Source: an uncultured Helicobacter sp.
GTDB lineage: Bacteria > Campylobacterota > Campylobacteria > Campylobacterales > Helicobacteraceae
Direction: 5' to 3'
Assembly (NCBI GenBank): GCA_949287835.1
Contig: CASEHV010000023.1
Location: 1 to 64,000 of the forward strand
Length of the DNA stretch: 64,000 nucleotides
The notes under the pieces were generated by a model that saw only the letters and a program-made list of their open reading frames with translations, was not told the DNA's origin and did no database searches. Below are positions 52,627 through 61,492 of this stretch, piece after piece (position 1 is the stretch's first letter; each line of letters opens with the position of its first letter). Both the position numbers and the translations under genes were made by a program.

Positions 52627-53776
52627 TATAAATATGCGGAAGAGCCTTGAGTTTTTCTTTTCTGACTACAAGGACATAGAGGTCGTTAGCTTTAAGAATC
52701 CAAAGGACGCATTGAAGGGTCTTGATTCTAGCTTTGAGCTTGTCATTACAGATATTAATATGCCAAATATGGACGGACTTGAGTTTCTAAGTAAGCTAAA
52801 TGGCAGATATGAGGCGATAGTCATAACAGGCAATGCCACCCTAAATAAAGCAATAGAATCTATCCGCCTAGGTGTAAAAGATTTTTTCCAAAAGCCCTTT
52901 GAGCCGCAGGATTTACTAGATGCCATACATCGCACAAAAAAGATTATAGAATTCAATAAAAGCAATGCTACTAGCAAGAAAACTCTAAGCCCTCAAAAGC
53001 AAGATAAATTATTCAAAAGCACATCGCCAAAGTTAGAGGAGGCAAAGTCCATAGCATTGCGTGCTGCTCCTACCGATGCTAGTATTTTACTGCTTGGAGC
53101 TAGTGGCGTGGGTAAGGAAGTCTTTGCTAGATTCATACATGCGAACTCAAAGCGAGCTGACAAGCCATTCGTAGCGCTAAATATGGCAGCCATTCCAGAG
53201 CATCTGTTAGAATCCGAGCTATTTGGCTATGAGAAAGGGGCATTTACAGATGCTATTAATCAAAAGATTGGAATCCTAGAGAGTGCACAGGGCGGGAGTA
53301 TATTTTTAGATGAGATAGGCGAGATGCCTATGGGACTTCAGGCAAAGCTTTTACGGGCATTGCAGGAGAAAGAAATCATGCGTCTAGGCAGTGCGTCTAA
53401 ACCCATAAAAATCGATGTTCGCTTCATCTCTGCCACAAATGCAAATATTCAAGAAAAGATAGCAAACAAGGATTTTAGAGAGGATTTATACTTTCGCCTC
53501 CAGACTGTGCCTATAAAGATTCCGCCACTAAGAGAGCGAAGTGAGGAGATTTTACCATTAGCACAAATCCACATTAAAGAAATCTGCCAAGAGTATGGCT
53601 TTAACCAAAAAGCTTTGAGCAAAGAGTCAGAGCAGAAACTACTCTCATACGTGTGGCCGGGCAATATACGAGAGCTACTAAGCGTAGTGGAGAGAGCCTG
53701 CATACTAAGCGAGGGGGATATAATAGAGGTGAAAGATTTATATTTAGATGAAAGAGAAAAGGGTCTTTTGGGGTAG
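52601..53776 (+). CDS. flgR: NtrC-type sigma-54 response regulator FlgR without DNA-binding domain
   Basis: Receiver domain with phospho-acceptor Asp in ITDINMPNMDG near 50, then a AAA domain: Walker A LGASGVGKEVFARFIH, sigma-54 contact GAFTDA in KGAFTDAINQK, Walker B GSIFLDEIGEMP and VWPGNIRELLSVVERACIL. The protein ends after a short linker (EVKDLYLDEREKG) with no Fis-type helix-turn-helix. H. pylori FlgR also lacks that domain and activates RpoN from solution. GTG at 52601, five bases after AGGAG, is the probable start (52598 is possible). It would drive the flgE promoter at 39517; the kinase FlgS is not here. Confidence 0.93.
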   Translation: MKIAIVEDDINMRKSLEFFFSDYKDIEVVSFKNPKDALKGLDSSFELVITDINMPNMDGLEFLSKLNGRYEAIVITGNATLNKAIESIRLGVKDFFQKPFEPQDLLDAIHRTKKIIEFNKSNATSKKTLSPQKQDKLFKSTSPKLEEAKSIALRAAPTDASILLLGASGVGKEVFARFIHANSKRADKPFVALNMAAIPEHLLESELFGYEKGAFTDAINQKIGILESAQGGSIFLDEIGEMPMGLQAKLLRALQEKEIMRLGSASKPIKIDVRFISATNANIQEKIANKDFREDLYFRLQTVPIKIPPLRERSEEILPLAQIHIKEICQEYGFNQKALSKESEQKLLSYVWPGNIRELLSVVERACILSEGDIIEVKDLYLDEREKGLLG

Positions 53777-54240
53777 GATTCTAAGATAATCATAGCAACG
53801 ACGAATTTAAGAATATATTTTCTAAAAATAACACAAAAAATCATTGCAAAGAATTACTTTAAAACACTAAAAATAACCGTAGGCATTAAAATATTGGAGA
53901 AAGTCATATTAAAATTATCGTAAAAGTATGTTGAATTTAGCGTAATGAGGGTACTATAGAATATTTTAAGTATGCAAGTGTTTAAGTGCATTGTGTGATA
54001 GATATTTATTTAAGTATTACAGTTCTAAATCTTTAAATGTTTTTATGGTGATTTAATAGCTTTTAATTCCTGTTAATTTTTACTTTGCAAGGGTTTAGAG
54101 CGGTAAAAATGGATGATATAACAATGATAATTTAAATTATTGAACAACAGTGACAAACTTAAAAAATATAAATTTTATTTTTTACAATACTATCTTTATT
54201 TTTTAAAAATTGTTTTTCATGTTGGAATCTAAAAGAGAAT
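53777..54240. other. 464-base AT-rich gap between convergent genes
   Basis: Lies between flgR and the coiled-coil gene, both pointing into it. Nothing with coding character, no tRNA and no strong hairpin; T-rich runs near 54175-54215 could end transcription of either gene. Confidence 0.4.
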
Positions 54241-55044
54241 CTACTTTTCACCATCCTTTATAATTCTATTTAGTTGTTGTAGCATTTCCTCGACTTTTTC
54301 ACGATTTTTATCAGAAGTTTTTAGTTGTTTTTCTATATTTATATCACCTAAATCATACTCATCATCGATATTTTTCACAATCTCTATTGTCTGGCTTGAT
54401 TGTGCATTCATTTCTCTAAGGCTATCTTCTTGTGTCAAATCCCTTAATTCCACAGATAACTTTTGATTATTTAACTCTAGTTCCTTAACTCTATCGCGCA
54501 GTCTAATCAATCTGCTAGTAGCCTTTTTATAATGCTCATATAAATCCTGTGAATATATGCTTTGTGCAACTCTAGCGCTTGCGGTTTGCCCATTTTTTAG
54601 ATGCACACTCACAGAGGCAAGAGGCTTAAAATCTTTAATAATCGCTCCAAAATCTAGCATCTCAGAATCACCGCTTTCGCTTTGCAATTCTAAATTATTT
54701 GGATGCTGTGCCTGTGCTATGGCATTTTTGAAAAACTGCGCCTTGCTTTTCATCTCATCTATTTGTAGCTCTAGGTTGCTTAGCTCTTTGTTGGCATTTT
54801 GTAATAAATTATTTACTTCATTAATCTCATTTGTAATGGCATTTAGCTCATCTTCTTTTTCTTTTTTAATGGCATTAAATTTTAGGATTTCATTGGCAAA
54901 TTCTTTTTTTTTATTATCAAATATTTTTGCTATCTGCCAACTCTCTTTAATCGTCTCTGCCTTTGCCACAAACTCTAGGAAAATCTCTTGCTCATCTATA
55001 TTTTGGACAATATGCGCTAGGGTTTCTCTTTCCTCCTTTTTCAA
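54241..55044 (-). CDS. Coiled-coil protein of unknown function downstream of hypA
   Basis: Not recognised. Heptad-rich from about 20 to 110 (KKEKEDELNAITNEINEVNNLLQNANKEL) and again 175-225 (LIRLRDRVKELELNNQKLSVEL) with a short central FKPLASVSVHLKNGQTAS piece, probably a beta hairpin. No signal. TTG start at 55044 with GGAT upstream. It follows hypA by 40 bases on the same strand, so it may share its transcript. Could be structural or a chaperone partner. Confidence 0.65.
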   Translation of the reverse strand: MKKEERETLAHIVQNIDEQEIFLEFVAKAETIKESWQIAKIFDNKKKEFANEILKFNAIKKEKEDELNAITNEINEVNNLLQNANKELSNLELQIDEMKSKAQFFKNAIAQAQHPNNLELQSESGDSEMLDFGAIIKDFKPLASVSVHLKNGQTASARVAQSIYSQDLYEHYKKATSRLIRLRDRVKELELNNQKLSVELRDLTQEDSLREMNAQSSQTIEIVKNIDDEYDLGDINIEKQLKTSDKNREKVEEMLQQLNRIIKDGEK

Positions 55045-55084
55045 TCTCTATCCTTTATATTGTGTTTAATCATCTAAAATCCTC

Positions 55085-55423
55085 TTACTCTAGCTCTAAA
55101 CTCTCTAGCATCACATCTCTGCCTTGCACTATATGTGTGTCTTTGCTACCACATGTGCATGTTGGATTCTCTATGCTATGAAATACATTTTTGCAAACTC
55201 TGCATTCTAGTAAAAGCTCTTTTGTGATTATATCCATTTTAGCCTTATGTAGTGCCTTGTATTCATCTTTGAGAATCTCAAATGCGGAGATAAACAACGT
55301 TCTATCCATATTTGCTCTCTGTCCTATGCTTACTACAATCCTTGTAACAGAAGTCGCACTATTCTCCTCTAGGTATGACAAACATATTTGCAATAATGAC
55401 TGAACCACAGAATACTCGTGCAT
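55085..55423 (-). CDS. hypA: Nickel metallochaperone HypA
   Basis: Starts MHEYSVVQSLL, with the nickel-binding His2/Glu3. It feeds nickel to hydrogenase and, in Helicobacter, to urease. First zinc pair CRVC near 72; the second is CTC in ENPTCTCGSK, that is CxC instead of the usual CxxC, because one residue is missing. Length 112 normal. The codons around it (ACA TGC ACA TGT GGT) are clear. It sits between a membrane-protein gene and a coiled-coil gene. Confidence 0.93.
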   Translation of the reverse strand: MHEYSVVQSLLQICLSYLEENSATSVTRIVVSIGQRANMDRTLFISAFEILKDEYKALHKAKMDIITKELLLECRVCKNVFHSIENPTCTCGSKDTHIVQGRDVMLESLELE

Positions 55424-55430
55424 GTTAGAC

Positions 55431-56036
55431 CTATTTTAGCTTTGGTTTGAGTAATGTTAGATGAATATTATCTTTTTTGATGGCTATACCCTGTGCCAAT
55501 ATTCCAAAAATACATACCACAGGGTCAAATAATGCGTCATAAATATCCATACTATCTGTAAAAAATATACCCCAAAGCAACATGGCAAGGCTTAATGAAA
55601 ACGCACATAATCTATCTACACAATAAACAATGGCAATTAAGATTCCACATAAAAGAACCTTATACCCAATGTATCCATATATAAAATCAAGCATTCCAAA
55701 GACATTTAACATAAATAATATATAAATAATAAATAATGCAATAAAGCCACGATATGAGATAAGTAAGCCAATATTCCCAATGCCATGCTGCACTAAACCA
55801 AATAATGATACAAATAATAGTAAAAAGCTAGGGTAATCAAAGATTCTATACATTATATCCGCTAGGCTAAAATGTGGCATAGGAATTATAGAGGCAATGC
55901 CAAATAAAATTCCAATAAATACCTTAAGAAAAGAACCTATATGTAATATCCCCACAAATCGTATAAAAGATAATATCGTAATTACCATAGAGCAAATACA
56001 AATGCCATACACAACAATGGAGTAAATATACATCAT
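55431..56036 (-). CDS. Unknown multi-span membrane protein between recR and hypA
   Basis: About six hydrophobic helices in 201 residues (from VVYGICICSMVITILSFIR to FDPVVCIFGILAQGIAI), ending in a short basic tail KPKLK. No family recognised. It lies 7 bases upstream of hypA and 12 bases after recR, so the order recR, this gene, hypA, coiled-coil gene is a probable operon. A nickel-related function is a guess. ATG at 56036 or 56033. Confidence 0.6.
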   Translation of the reverse strand: MMYIYSIVVYGICICSMVITILSFIRFVGILHIGSFLKVFIGILFGIASIIPMPHFSLADIMYRIFDYPSFLLLFVSLFGLVQHGIGNIGLLISYRGFIALFIIYILFMLNVFGMLDFIYGYIGYKVLLCGILIAIVYCVDRLCAFSLSLAMLLWGIFFTDSMDIYDALFDPVVCIFGILAQGIAIKKDNIHLTLLKPKLK

Positions 56037-56048
56037 GCCACCATAAAA

Positions 56049-56630
56049 CTAGATTCCAATCCTGCCACTAAATGCTCTTGCAAGGGATATATTATCCACA
56101 TTATCAAGGCTAACATTTAGCGGAACTCCTTGTGCAATCTTGCTAAAAGATAGATTTAACCCATCTAGTCTATCCTGTATGAAAGTCGCCATAACATCGC
56201 TTTGCAATGATGGAATAAATGCAAATATCACCTCATGTATGCCTTGCTCTTTTATGCGATTTTGCAAAGCATTAAAATCATAGCTAGTATAATCCTCTAT
56301 AACGCAGTAAAGACCGCAAAACTCACCAATTTCCTCTATTAGAAAAATATCTTTGGGGTGAGAGACAATGCAGAGTGTGCCACAATTGCGTCTTTTATCA
56401 AGACATATATGGCAGACTTCAGATATACTAAGCGCACCGCATAATTTGCACTTTTGCATATCAATAATGCAGTCATTAATAGCCTGAGAGATTTGCATAC
56501 CAAGCGAGGTATTCTCAACAGCTATTGTATAAGCCATCTTCATAGCACTTTTCTTACCTATGCTAGGAAGTTTTTCTAATGCTTTTATTAAAGTATTGAA
56601 TGATAATAGTTCATTTTGATAGTTCTTCAT
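56049..56630 (-). CDS. recR: Recombination protein RecR
   Basis: RecR of the RecFOR pathway: helix-hairpin-helix near LPSIGKKSAMKMAY, zinc finger CKLCGALSISEVCHIC, and TOPRIM domain with LCIVSHPKDIFLIEEIG and FSGRIGI at the end. 193 residues is normal. No recF/recO nearby. No strong ribosome site before the ATG at 56630. Upstream lies repeat-filled non-coding DNA. Confidence 0.95.
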   Translation of the reverse strand: MKNYQNELLSFNTLIKALEKLPSIGKKSAMKMAYTIAVENTSLGMQISQAINDCIIDMQKCKLCGALSISEVCHICLDKRRNCGTLCIVSHPKDIFLIEEIGEFCGLYCVIEDYTSYDFNALQNRIKEQGIHEVIFAFIPSLQSDVMATFIQDRLDGLNLSFSKIAQGVPLNVSLDNVDNISLARAFSGRIGI

Positions 56631-56762
56631 AGAGCAGATTCTAACGTAAAAATGTAATGTTGGAGAGATGAGGAATTTAGATTCTATAAACTTGTGTCAT
56701 TATAGGGCTTTGCTGAATAATCTTTATTTTGTATAGAATCTAAAGATATTTTGTTATAGATA

Positions 56763-56791
56763 GATATTTCGTGCTTTGCTCTCAATATGAC
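56763..56791 (-). repeat. Diverged HVERSETS-type dispersed repeat
   Basis: Minus-strand reading GTCATATTGAGAGCAAAGCACGAAATATC matches the GTCATGTTGAGC..AGCGAAACATCT core of the copies in hypF-C and the outer-membrane-factor gene with a few changes. Confidence 0.65.
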
Positions 56792-57029
56792 GAGGCTGTT
56801 GTCTTTTTGAAGCACAAATAAAAAATCACTCCCTCTTAGTTCCATCCCGCAATGGGACACGTTATTATGAGCCAAAGGAGAATAATTCTAGAATATAAAC
56901 TAAAAAATATCCAGCTTTACTTTGTAATAAAACTTCATAAAACCACCAAAATTCATAATTTTTAATTTTTAAAATCAAACTTTTATTATGAATAATACAA
57001 TTTACACTTGCTTTTAATAAAATTTTAAT

Positions 57030-57035
57030 TATAAT
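57030..57035 (+). promoter_or_regulatory. Probable -10 box of metY
   Basis: TATAAT in TTAATTATAATGCTAG, 29 bases before the metY ATG. AAGGAG just before the ATG is the ribosome site. Confidence 0.6.
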
Positions 57036-57064
57036 GCTAGTGTTATTTCACCAAGGAGTGCAAG

Positions 57065-58384
57065 ATGAGTAATTCAAAACAGAGCAGAAAAGAATATTTT
57101 GATTCAAATGTTAAGAATTTAGGGCAGGAGACATTGGCATTGCATTTTGGGTATAGGGCAGATATAGAGCAGACCATGAGTGTGCCGATTTATCAAAATA
57201 CCGCTTATGGATTTGATAGCAGCACACAGGCAGGCAATCGCTTTGCTTTAAAGGAACTAGGCAATATCTACACAAGGCTAACCAATCCTACAACAGCCGT
57301 GCTAGAGGAGAGATTAGCCGCGCTTGAGGGCGGGAGTGCCGGGATTGCCACCGCATCTGGGGCTAGTGCGATATTTTATGCGATTGTAAATATTGCACAA
57401 AATGGGGATAATATCCTCATGGCAAATAAAATTTATGGTGGGACATCTACGCTTTTAGTGCATTCGCTTAAACGTTTTGGCATTAACACAAAGATATTTG
57501 ACATCGATGATATTCCAGCCTTAGAATCCCTTATAGATTCTAATACAAAGGCAATCTTTGCCGAGAGTATTAGCAATCCAAACATATCCGTGGCAGATAT
57601 GGAATCTATCTCAAAAATCGCTAAAAAACATGGAATCATCTCTATCATAGATAACACAGTCGCAAGTCCCGCCCTCATAAAGCCGCTAAATCACGGCATA
57701 GATATTGTCGTGCATTCAATTAGCAAATACATTAGTGGGCAAGGTAGCGTCCTTGGAGGTGCGATAGTAGAAAGGCATGGGCTAAATGACTTTATAAAAG
57801 GCAACGCGCGTTACAGACATTTCAACGAGCCAGACCCCACATATCACGGGCTTGTGTATAGCTCCCTTTCTTTGCCAAATTTTACGCTTCGAGTCCGCAT
57901 TGCCCTTCTTCGCGACATCGGTGCCACGCTTTCACCATTTAACTCATGGCTTGCCATACAGGGCTTAGAGACACTAAATCTTAGAATAAGGCAGCACAGC
58001 ATAAATGCAAAAAAAATTGCAGAGTTTCTAAGCAAACACAAAAGGGTAAAATCTGTTAGCTACCCAGGTCTGCAGAGCGATAGATACTATCCGCTAATAC
58101 AGAAATACTCTAAAGATAGCCTAGCAAGTGGGCTAATGTCTTTCGAGCTAGATGGTGGCTTTGAGGAAGCAAGAAAGGTAGTAGATAGCACAAATATCTT
58201 TAGCATAGTGGTAAATATCGGGGATACAAAATCTCTAATCGTGCATCCCGCCAGCACTACGCACTCCCAGCTAAGTAAAGATGAGTTAGAATCTATTGGC
58301 ATAACGCAAAGCATGATTAGACTAAGCATCGGCATCGAGGATAGTAATGATTTAATAGCGGATTTAGATTCTGCACTTTCTTGA
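57065..58384 (+). CDS. metY: O-acetylhomoserine sulfhydrylase / MetY
   Basis: PLP-dependent Cys/Met metabolism enzyme making homocysteine from O-acetylhomoserine and sulfide. TLALHFGYRADIEQTMSVPIYQNTAYGFDSS, YTRLTNPTTAVLEERLAALEGGSAG, the PLP lysine in VVHSISKYISGQGSVLGG, and HPASTTHSQLSKDELESIGI at the C-terminus. 439 residues is typical of MetY. No other Met gene adjoins it. It gives the cell a way to use sulfide, which connects loosely with the YeeE-TusA operon. Confidence 0.93.
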   Translation: MSNSKQSRKEYFDSNVKNLGQETLALHFGYRADIEQTMSVPIYQNTAYGFDSSTQAGNRFALKELGNIYTRLTNPTTAVLEERLAALEGGSAGIATASGASAIFYAIVNIAQNGDNILMANKIYGGTSTLLVHSLKRFGINTKIFDIDDIPALESLIDSNTKAIFAESISNPNISVADMESISKIAKKHGIISIIDNTVASPALIKPLNHGIDIVVHSISKYISGQGSVLGGAIVERHGLNDFIKGNARYRHFNEPDPTYHGLVYSSLSLPNFTLRVRIALLRDIGATLSPFNSWLAIQGLETLNLRIRQHSINAKKIAEFLSKHKRVKSVSYPGLQSDRYYPLIQKYSKDSLASGLMSFELDGGFEEARKVVDSTNIFSIVVNIGDTKSLIVHPASTTHSQLSKDELESIGITQSMIRLSIGIEDSNDLIADLDSALS

Positions 58385-58426
58385 GTTTTTTGGAAGTAGA
58401 TTCAAATTTTAGATTCTGTAAATTTT

Positions 58427-58480
58427 TGTCATTCTGAGACGAAGTTGGGGAATTTAGATTCTTCACCTCATAAAATGACA
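58427..58480. repeat. Palindromic intergenic element TGTCATTCTGAG..AATGACA
   Basis: TGTCATTCTGAG at the left pairs imperfectly with CTCATAAAATGACA at the right around GGGGAATTTAGATTCTTC. The same arms appear at 61493-61550 and as a half in the outer-membrane-factor gene. As RNA it would fold into a long hairpin. Confidence 0.75.
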
Positions 58481-58514
58481 GAGGTCAAAAAAATACAAAT
58501 AGATAAATCCTAAG

Positions 58515-58613
58515 ATGGCATTTATCAAGGATGTTTTGTTTATAGCTTTTTTAATCTCTGGCATTCTTTGTCTCATCTTGAGGTTTTTTGTGTGGGTGCT
58601 AAGAAATAAATAG
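58515..58613 (+). CDS. Possible 32-residue single-TM peptide
   Basis: ATG at 58515, sequence MAFIKDVLFIAFLISGILC then LILRFFVWVLRNK: one membrane helix flanked by Lys and Arg, resembling type I toxin peptides or small membrane regulators. The ribosome site is poor (CCTAAG). It may be chance in AT-rich DNA. Confidence 0.25.
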   Translation: MAFIKDVLFIAFLISGILCLILRFFVWVLRNK

Positions 58614-58805
58614 TTGCTAGTAAGCAAAATGATTATGGATAATTTTTAAAAAGCGGGATTTTTTAGATTCTAAAAACAATGTTTCTGAAGTATCCATATT
58701 TGTATTATTCTGACAAAAAAAATTCAAATCGAGTGTATTTTGCTCTTGCATGAACTTTTCTTTTAATAAAGAATAGTATGCATTCTTTTTTTGTGTTTTT
58801 TGTGT

Positions 58806-58928
58806 TTATTTGTTTTGTTGTCTCGTTTCTTTAGTGATTTCTCGTGCATAGTTTTCGTATTCTGGAAAAAGACTTTGATGTATTTTATTTAAATCCAAAT
58901 CTGCCCCTTGTAGTTTTAAAATTATACT
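58806..58928 (-). pseudogene. C-terminal gene remnant of unknown origin
   Basis: Forty codons open from a TAA at 58931 to a TAA at 58806, reading ADLDLNKIHQSLFPEYENYAREITKE, coding-like composition but no start codon or ribosome site. Probably a decayed accessory gene. Confidence 0.3.
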
Positions 58929-59036
58929 TTAAACAAAGGCATTTATGAATCACCCTTGCTTAAAGTAGTGGAACATTTCAGAAACTATCATGGCGGATTC
59001 TATTTTGCAAACATCTTTATGGAATGTAGAAATTCT

Positions 59037-60086
59037 CTATTGCTCCTCCCCCTCTTCCCCTAAATCCTCTGGCAGCGGCATAATCTCCTCGCTAGTGCCT
59101 ATATGCTCTTTGATTCTTTGCTCAATCTCTAATGCAACATCTTTATTTTCTCTTAGAAATATCTTTGCATTTTCTCTGCCCTGCCCTATCTTTTTATCTC
59201 CATAAGATAGCCATGCACCGCTTTTATCGATAATATCTAGCTTTACGCCATAATCCAAAAGCTCACCTTCCTTACTAATGCCCTCGCCAAACATAATATC
59301 AAACTCCGCTTCCCTAAATGGCGGTGCGACTTTGTTTTTTACGACTTTTGCCTTTGCACGGTTGCCTATAGTATTCTCACCCTGCTTTAAAGTAGAGATT
59401 TTGCGAATGTCGATTCTCACACTTGCATAAAACTTTAGGGCATTTCCGCCTGTGGTGGTCTCTGGACTACCATATCCCATTGTGCCGATTTTCATACGAA
59501 TCTGATTGATGAAAATAAGCGTTACATTCATCTTAAATAGCACACCTGTAATTTTACGCAGTGCATGACTCATAAGCCTTGCCTGCAATCCAACATGCTG
59601 GTCTCCCATATCTCCATCAATCTCTGCACGAGGCGTAAGTGCTGCTACAGAATCTATTACGACTAAATCTACCGCACCACTGCGCGTTATAGTCTCTAGT
59701 ATTTCAAGTGCTTGTTCGCCATTATCTGGCTGACTAACTAGCAGATTCTCTGTATCCACGCCTAGCTTCTTTGCATAATACACATCTAGCGCATGCTCTG
59801 CATCGATGAAGGCACAGATTCCACCGCTTCGCTGACACTCCGCTATTACTTGCAAAGATAGGGTAGTTTTACCGCTAGATTCTGGTCCGTATATCTCTAT
59901 GATGCGTCCCTTTGGTATGCCACCTATGCCTAGTGCTAAATCAAGTCCTAGTGAGCCTGTGGATATGGAATCTATTTTTTCTATCTGCTTATCACCAAGC
60001 CTTACCAACATGCCTTTGCCAAAGGTTTTATCTACCTGCTTTATGGCACTCTCTAGGGCTTTTTGTCTATTTTCATCAATCGCCAT
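59037..60086 (-). CDS. recA: Recombinase RecA
   Basis: Homologous-recombination recombinase: Walker [11 protein letters not shown] near 68-77, [31 protein letters not shown] loops [11 protein letters not shown] and [27 protein letters not shown], typical C-terminal acidic tail ([10 protein letters not shown]). 349 residues is standard. Located 30 bases downstream of the GmhB-like gene on the same strand. Confidence 0.97.
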   Translation of the reverse strand: MAIDENRQKALESAIKQVDKTFGKGMLVRLGDKQIEKIDSISTGSLGLDLALGIGGIPKGRIIEIYGPESSGKTTLSLQVIAECQRSGGICAFIDAEHALDVYYAKKLGVDTENLLVSQPDNGEQALEILETITRSGAVDLVVIDSVAALTPRAEIDGDMGDQHVGLQARLMSHALRKITGVLFKMNVTLIFINQIRMKIGTMGYGSPETTTGGNALKFYASVRIDIRKISTLKQGENTIGNRAKAKVVKNKVAPPFREAEFDIMFGEGISKEGELLDYGVKLDIIDKSGAWLSYGDKKIGQGRENAKIFLRENKDVALEIEQRIKEHIGTSEEIMPLPEDLGEEGEEQ

Positions 60087-60116
60087 AATATTCCCTTACA
60101 AAAAGATTCTGATATT

Positions 60117-60608
60117 TTACATGAGTTTTAGATGATTTATGATAGTGTAGTCTCTCTCTTTGCGACACGCCCCCTCTCTATCTATCAAAAACAACTCTTT
60201 AATACCCGCTCTCTTACCAGCCTCAATATCACTCATTTTATCCCCTACAAGTTTGCATTCGCTAAGATTTAGGGAAAATTCGCTTTGTGCTTGGAGTATC
60301 ATTCCTGCATTTGGTTTGCGGCGGGAATCATTTAGCGATTTGCAAAAGTAGATTCTATCAAAACAGGTTTTACAATATTTAAAAACCTCATCTTGCATAT
60401 ATTTACTAATGTGTAAAAAATCTAGCACACCATAGTAGCCTCGCTCTATGCCAGATTGATTTGTGATGATAATTAGCTTATATCCACTTTTTTTAAATTT
60501 AATAATAGAATCAAATATATCCTCATAAAAGACAAACTTATCTATGCTATGCACATAGCCATAATCTACATTAATGACGCCATCTCTATCGTAAAATACC
60601 GCTTTCAA
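60117..60608 (-). CDS. GmhB-like HAD phosphatase without the zinc loop
   Basis: HAD fold starting KAVFYDRDGVINVDYGYVH (motif I DxD), ITNQSGIERGYY (motif II), RKPNAGMILQA and KLVGDKMSDIEAGKRAGI (motif IV), 163 residues. It matches D-glycero-beta-D-manno-heptose 1,7-bisphosphate 7-phosphatase, which makes ADP-heptose for LPS. The usual CPHHPxxxxxxCxC zinc loop is replaced by CKSLNDS, leaving one Cys. Start is a TTG at 60608 with AGGTAA six bases upstream. Function as GmhB is likely, not certain. Confidence 0.8.
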   Translation of the reverse strand: MKAVFYDRDGVINVDYGYVHSIDKFVFYEDIFDSIIKFKKSGYKLIIITNQSGIERGYYGVLDFLHISKYMQDEVFKYCKTCFDRIYFCKSLNDSRRKPNAGMILQAQSEFSLNLSECKLVGDKMSDIEAGKRAGIKELFLIDREGACRKERDYTIINHLKLM

Positions 60609-60650
60609 TATTACCTACTTTCATTTTTACCGTAATTGTAGTAAAAAACC

Positions 60651-60679
60651 TTGACTTTAATGTCAAAATCTTATATAAT
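60651..60679 (+). promoter_or_regulatory. Promoter of the Lys-Glu-Val-Asp tRNA cluster
   Basis: TTGACT at 60651-60656 and TATAAT at 60674-60679, 17 bases apart, a near-consensus housekeeping promoter 17 bases before the lysine tRNA. It is the strongest promoter match noticed in this window. Confidence 0.88.
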
Positions 60680-60695
60680 TCATCTTTTTATTTGA

Positions 60696-60771
<76 letters not shown>

Positions 60772-60795
60772 CTAAGTTTAATTTTTTTGTTGCGT

Positions 60796-60870
60796 GGCCC
60801 CTTCATCTAGCGGTTAGGATACCACCCTTTCACGGTGGCTACAGGGGTTCGAGTCCCCTAGGGGTCACCA
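60796..60870 (+). tRNA. tRNA-Glu (TTC)
   Basis: 75 bases, acceptor GGCCCCT with AGGGGTC, anticodon in CCTTTCACG gives TTC, GGTTCGAGTCC T-arm, encoded CCA. Confidence 0.94.
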
Positions 60871-60940
60871 GCTTGTTCTTTAAACTTTTCCATTTAAAAC
60901 TCATTCAGGCAGTCAAGCAGTGTTTTTTTGTGCTTGATAA

Positions 60941-61016
60941 GGTCGCTTAGCTCAGTTGGTAGAGCGCCACCCTTACAAGGTGGATGTCACAAGTTCGAGT
61001 CTTGTAGCGACCACCA
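60941..61016 (+). tRNA. tRNA-Val (TAC)
   Basis: 76 bases, acceptor GGTCGCT with AGCGACC, anticodon in CCTTACAAG gives TAC, T-arm AAGTTCGAGTC, encoded CCA. Confidence 0.95.
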
Positions 61017-61058
61017 TGTATCCTTTTATGTATAGATTGGCATTTTGCCATCGGCTTT

Positions 61059-61135
61059 GGAGCGGTAGTTCAGTTGGTTAGAATACCTGCCTGTCACGCA
61101 GGGGGTCGCGGGTTCGAGCCCCGTCCGTTCCGCCA
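61059..61135 (+). tRNA. tRNA-Asp (GTC)
   Basis: 77 bases, acceptor GGAGCGG with CCGTTCC, anticodon in CTGTCACGC gives GTC, GGTTCGAGCC T-arm, encoded CCA. Last of four. Confidence 0.95.
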
Positions 61136-61492
61136 CTTTGTTAAGAACCATATACTTTACTTTAAGGTTAAGAAATAATTAGTCTCCTTAACCATTTTTG
61201 TTTTTAATCATTTCTCCTTTTCGAGGTTTTATACCTCATAATAACTCCTAAAGTTCATGATTTTGTTTATATTTAAGGAAAATAATTGAGATATTTTATA
61301 TTACAAAAATTAGAATCCTCTTATTAGATTTTTAGTTTTGTGTCGTTCCGATATTTGTAAAATAATCTCTTTATCATTGCTGAATGTAAAATCTATATTT
61401 TTTGAAAATTTGGTTCCGATTTAAAATTAAGATTCCAAAAAGACTATTCACGGACGTCCAAAACGACAGAGAATCTAGAATCTACAAATTTT

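Larger units (their letters stand above)
56631..57064. other. 434-base repeat-bearing gap before metY
   Basis: Contains a dispersed repeat GATATTTCGTGCTTTGCTCTCAATATGAC (56763-56791) and TCCATCCCGCAATGGGACA (about 56841-56859). The minus strand keeps a 63-codon frame across them that reads like repeat translation, not a gene. The metY promoter TATAAT is at the right end. Confidence 0.6.
58385..59036. other. 652-base non-coding gap with a palindromic element and gene remnants
   Basis: Between metY and recA. It holds the palindrome at 58427-58480, a possible 32-residue hydrophobic ORF at 58515-58613 and a short coding-like fragment on the minus strand at 58806-58928 (reading DLDLNKIHQSLFPEYENYAREI) that has no start. 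The rest is AT-rich. Confidence 0.5.

Noticed and set aside
53777-54240. Possible replication origin in the AT-rich gap
   Set aside because: No DnaA boxes (TTATCCACA-like) or origin-linked genes; simply an AT-rich gap between convergent genes.
54557-55069. 170-codon frame opposite the coiled-coil gene
   Set aside because: Cys/Ser/Leu-rich antisense of Lys/Glu heptads; no start signal.
56684-56875. 63-codon minus-strand frame starting MAHNNVSHCGMEL
   Set aside because: It runs across two dispersed repeat cores and reads as their translation; no ribosome site and no independent coding signal.
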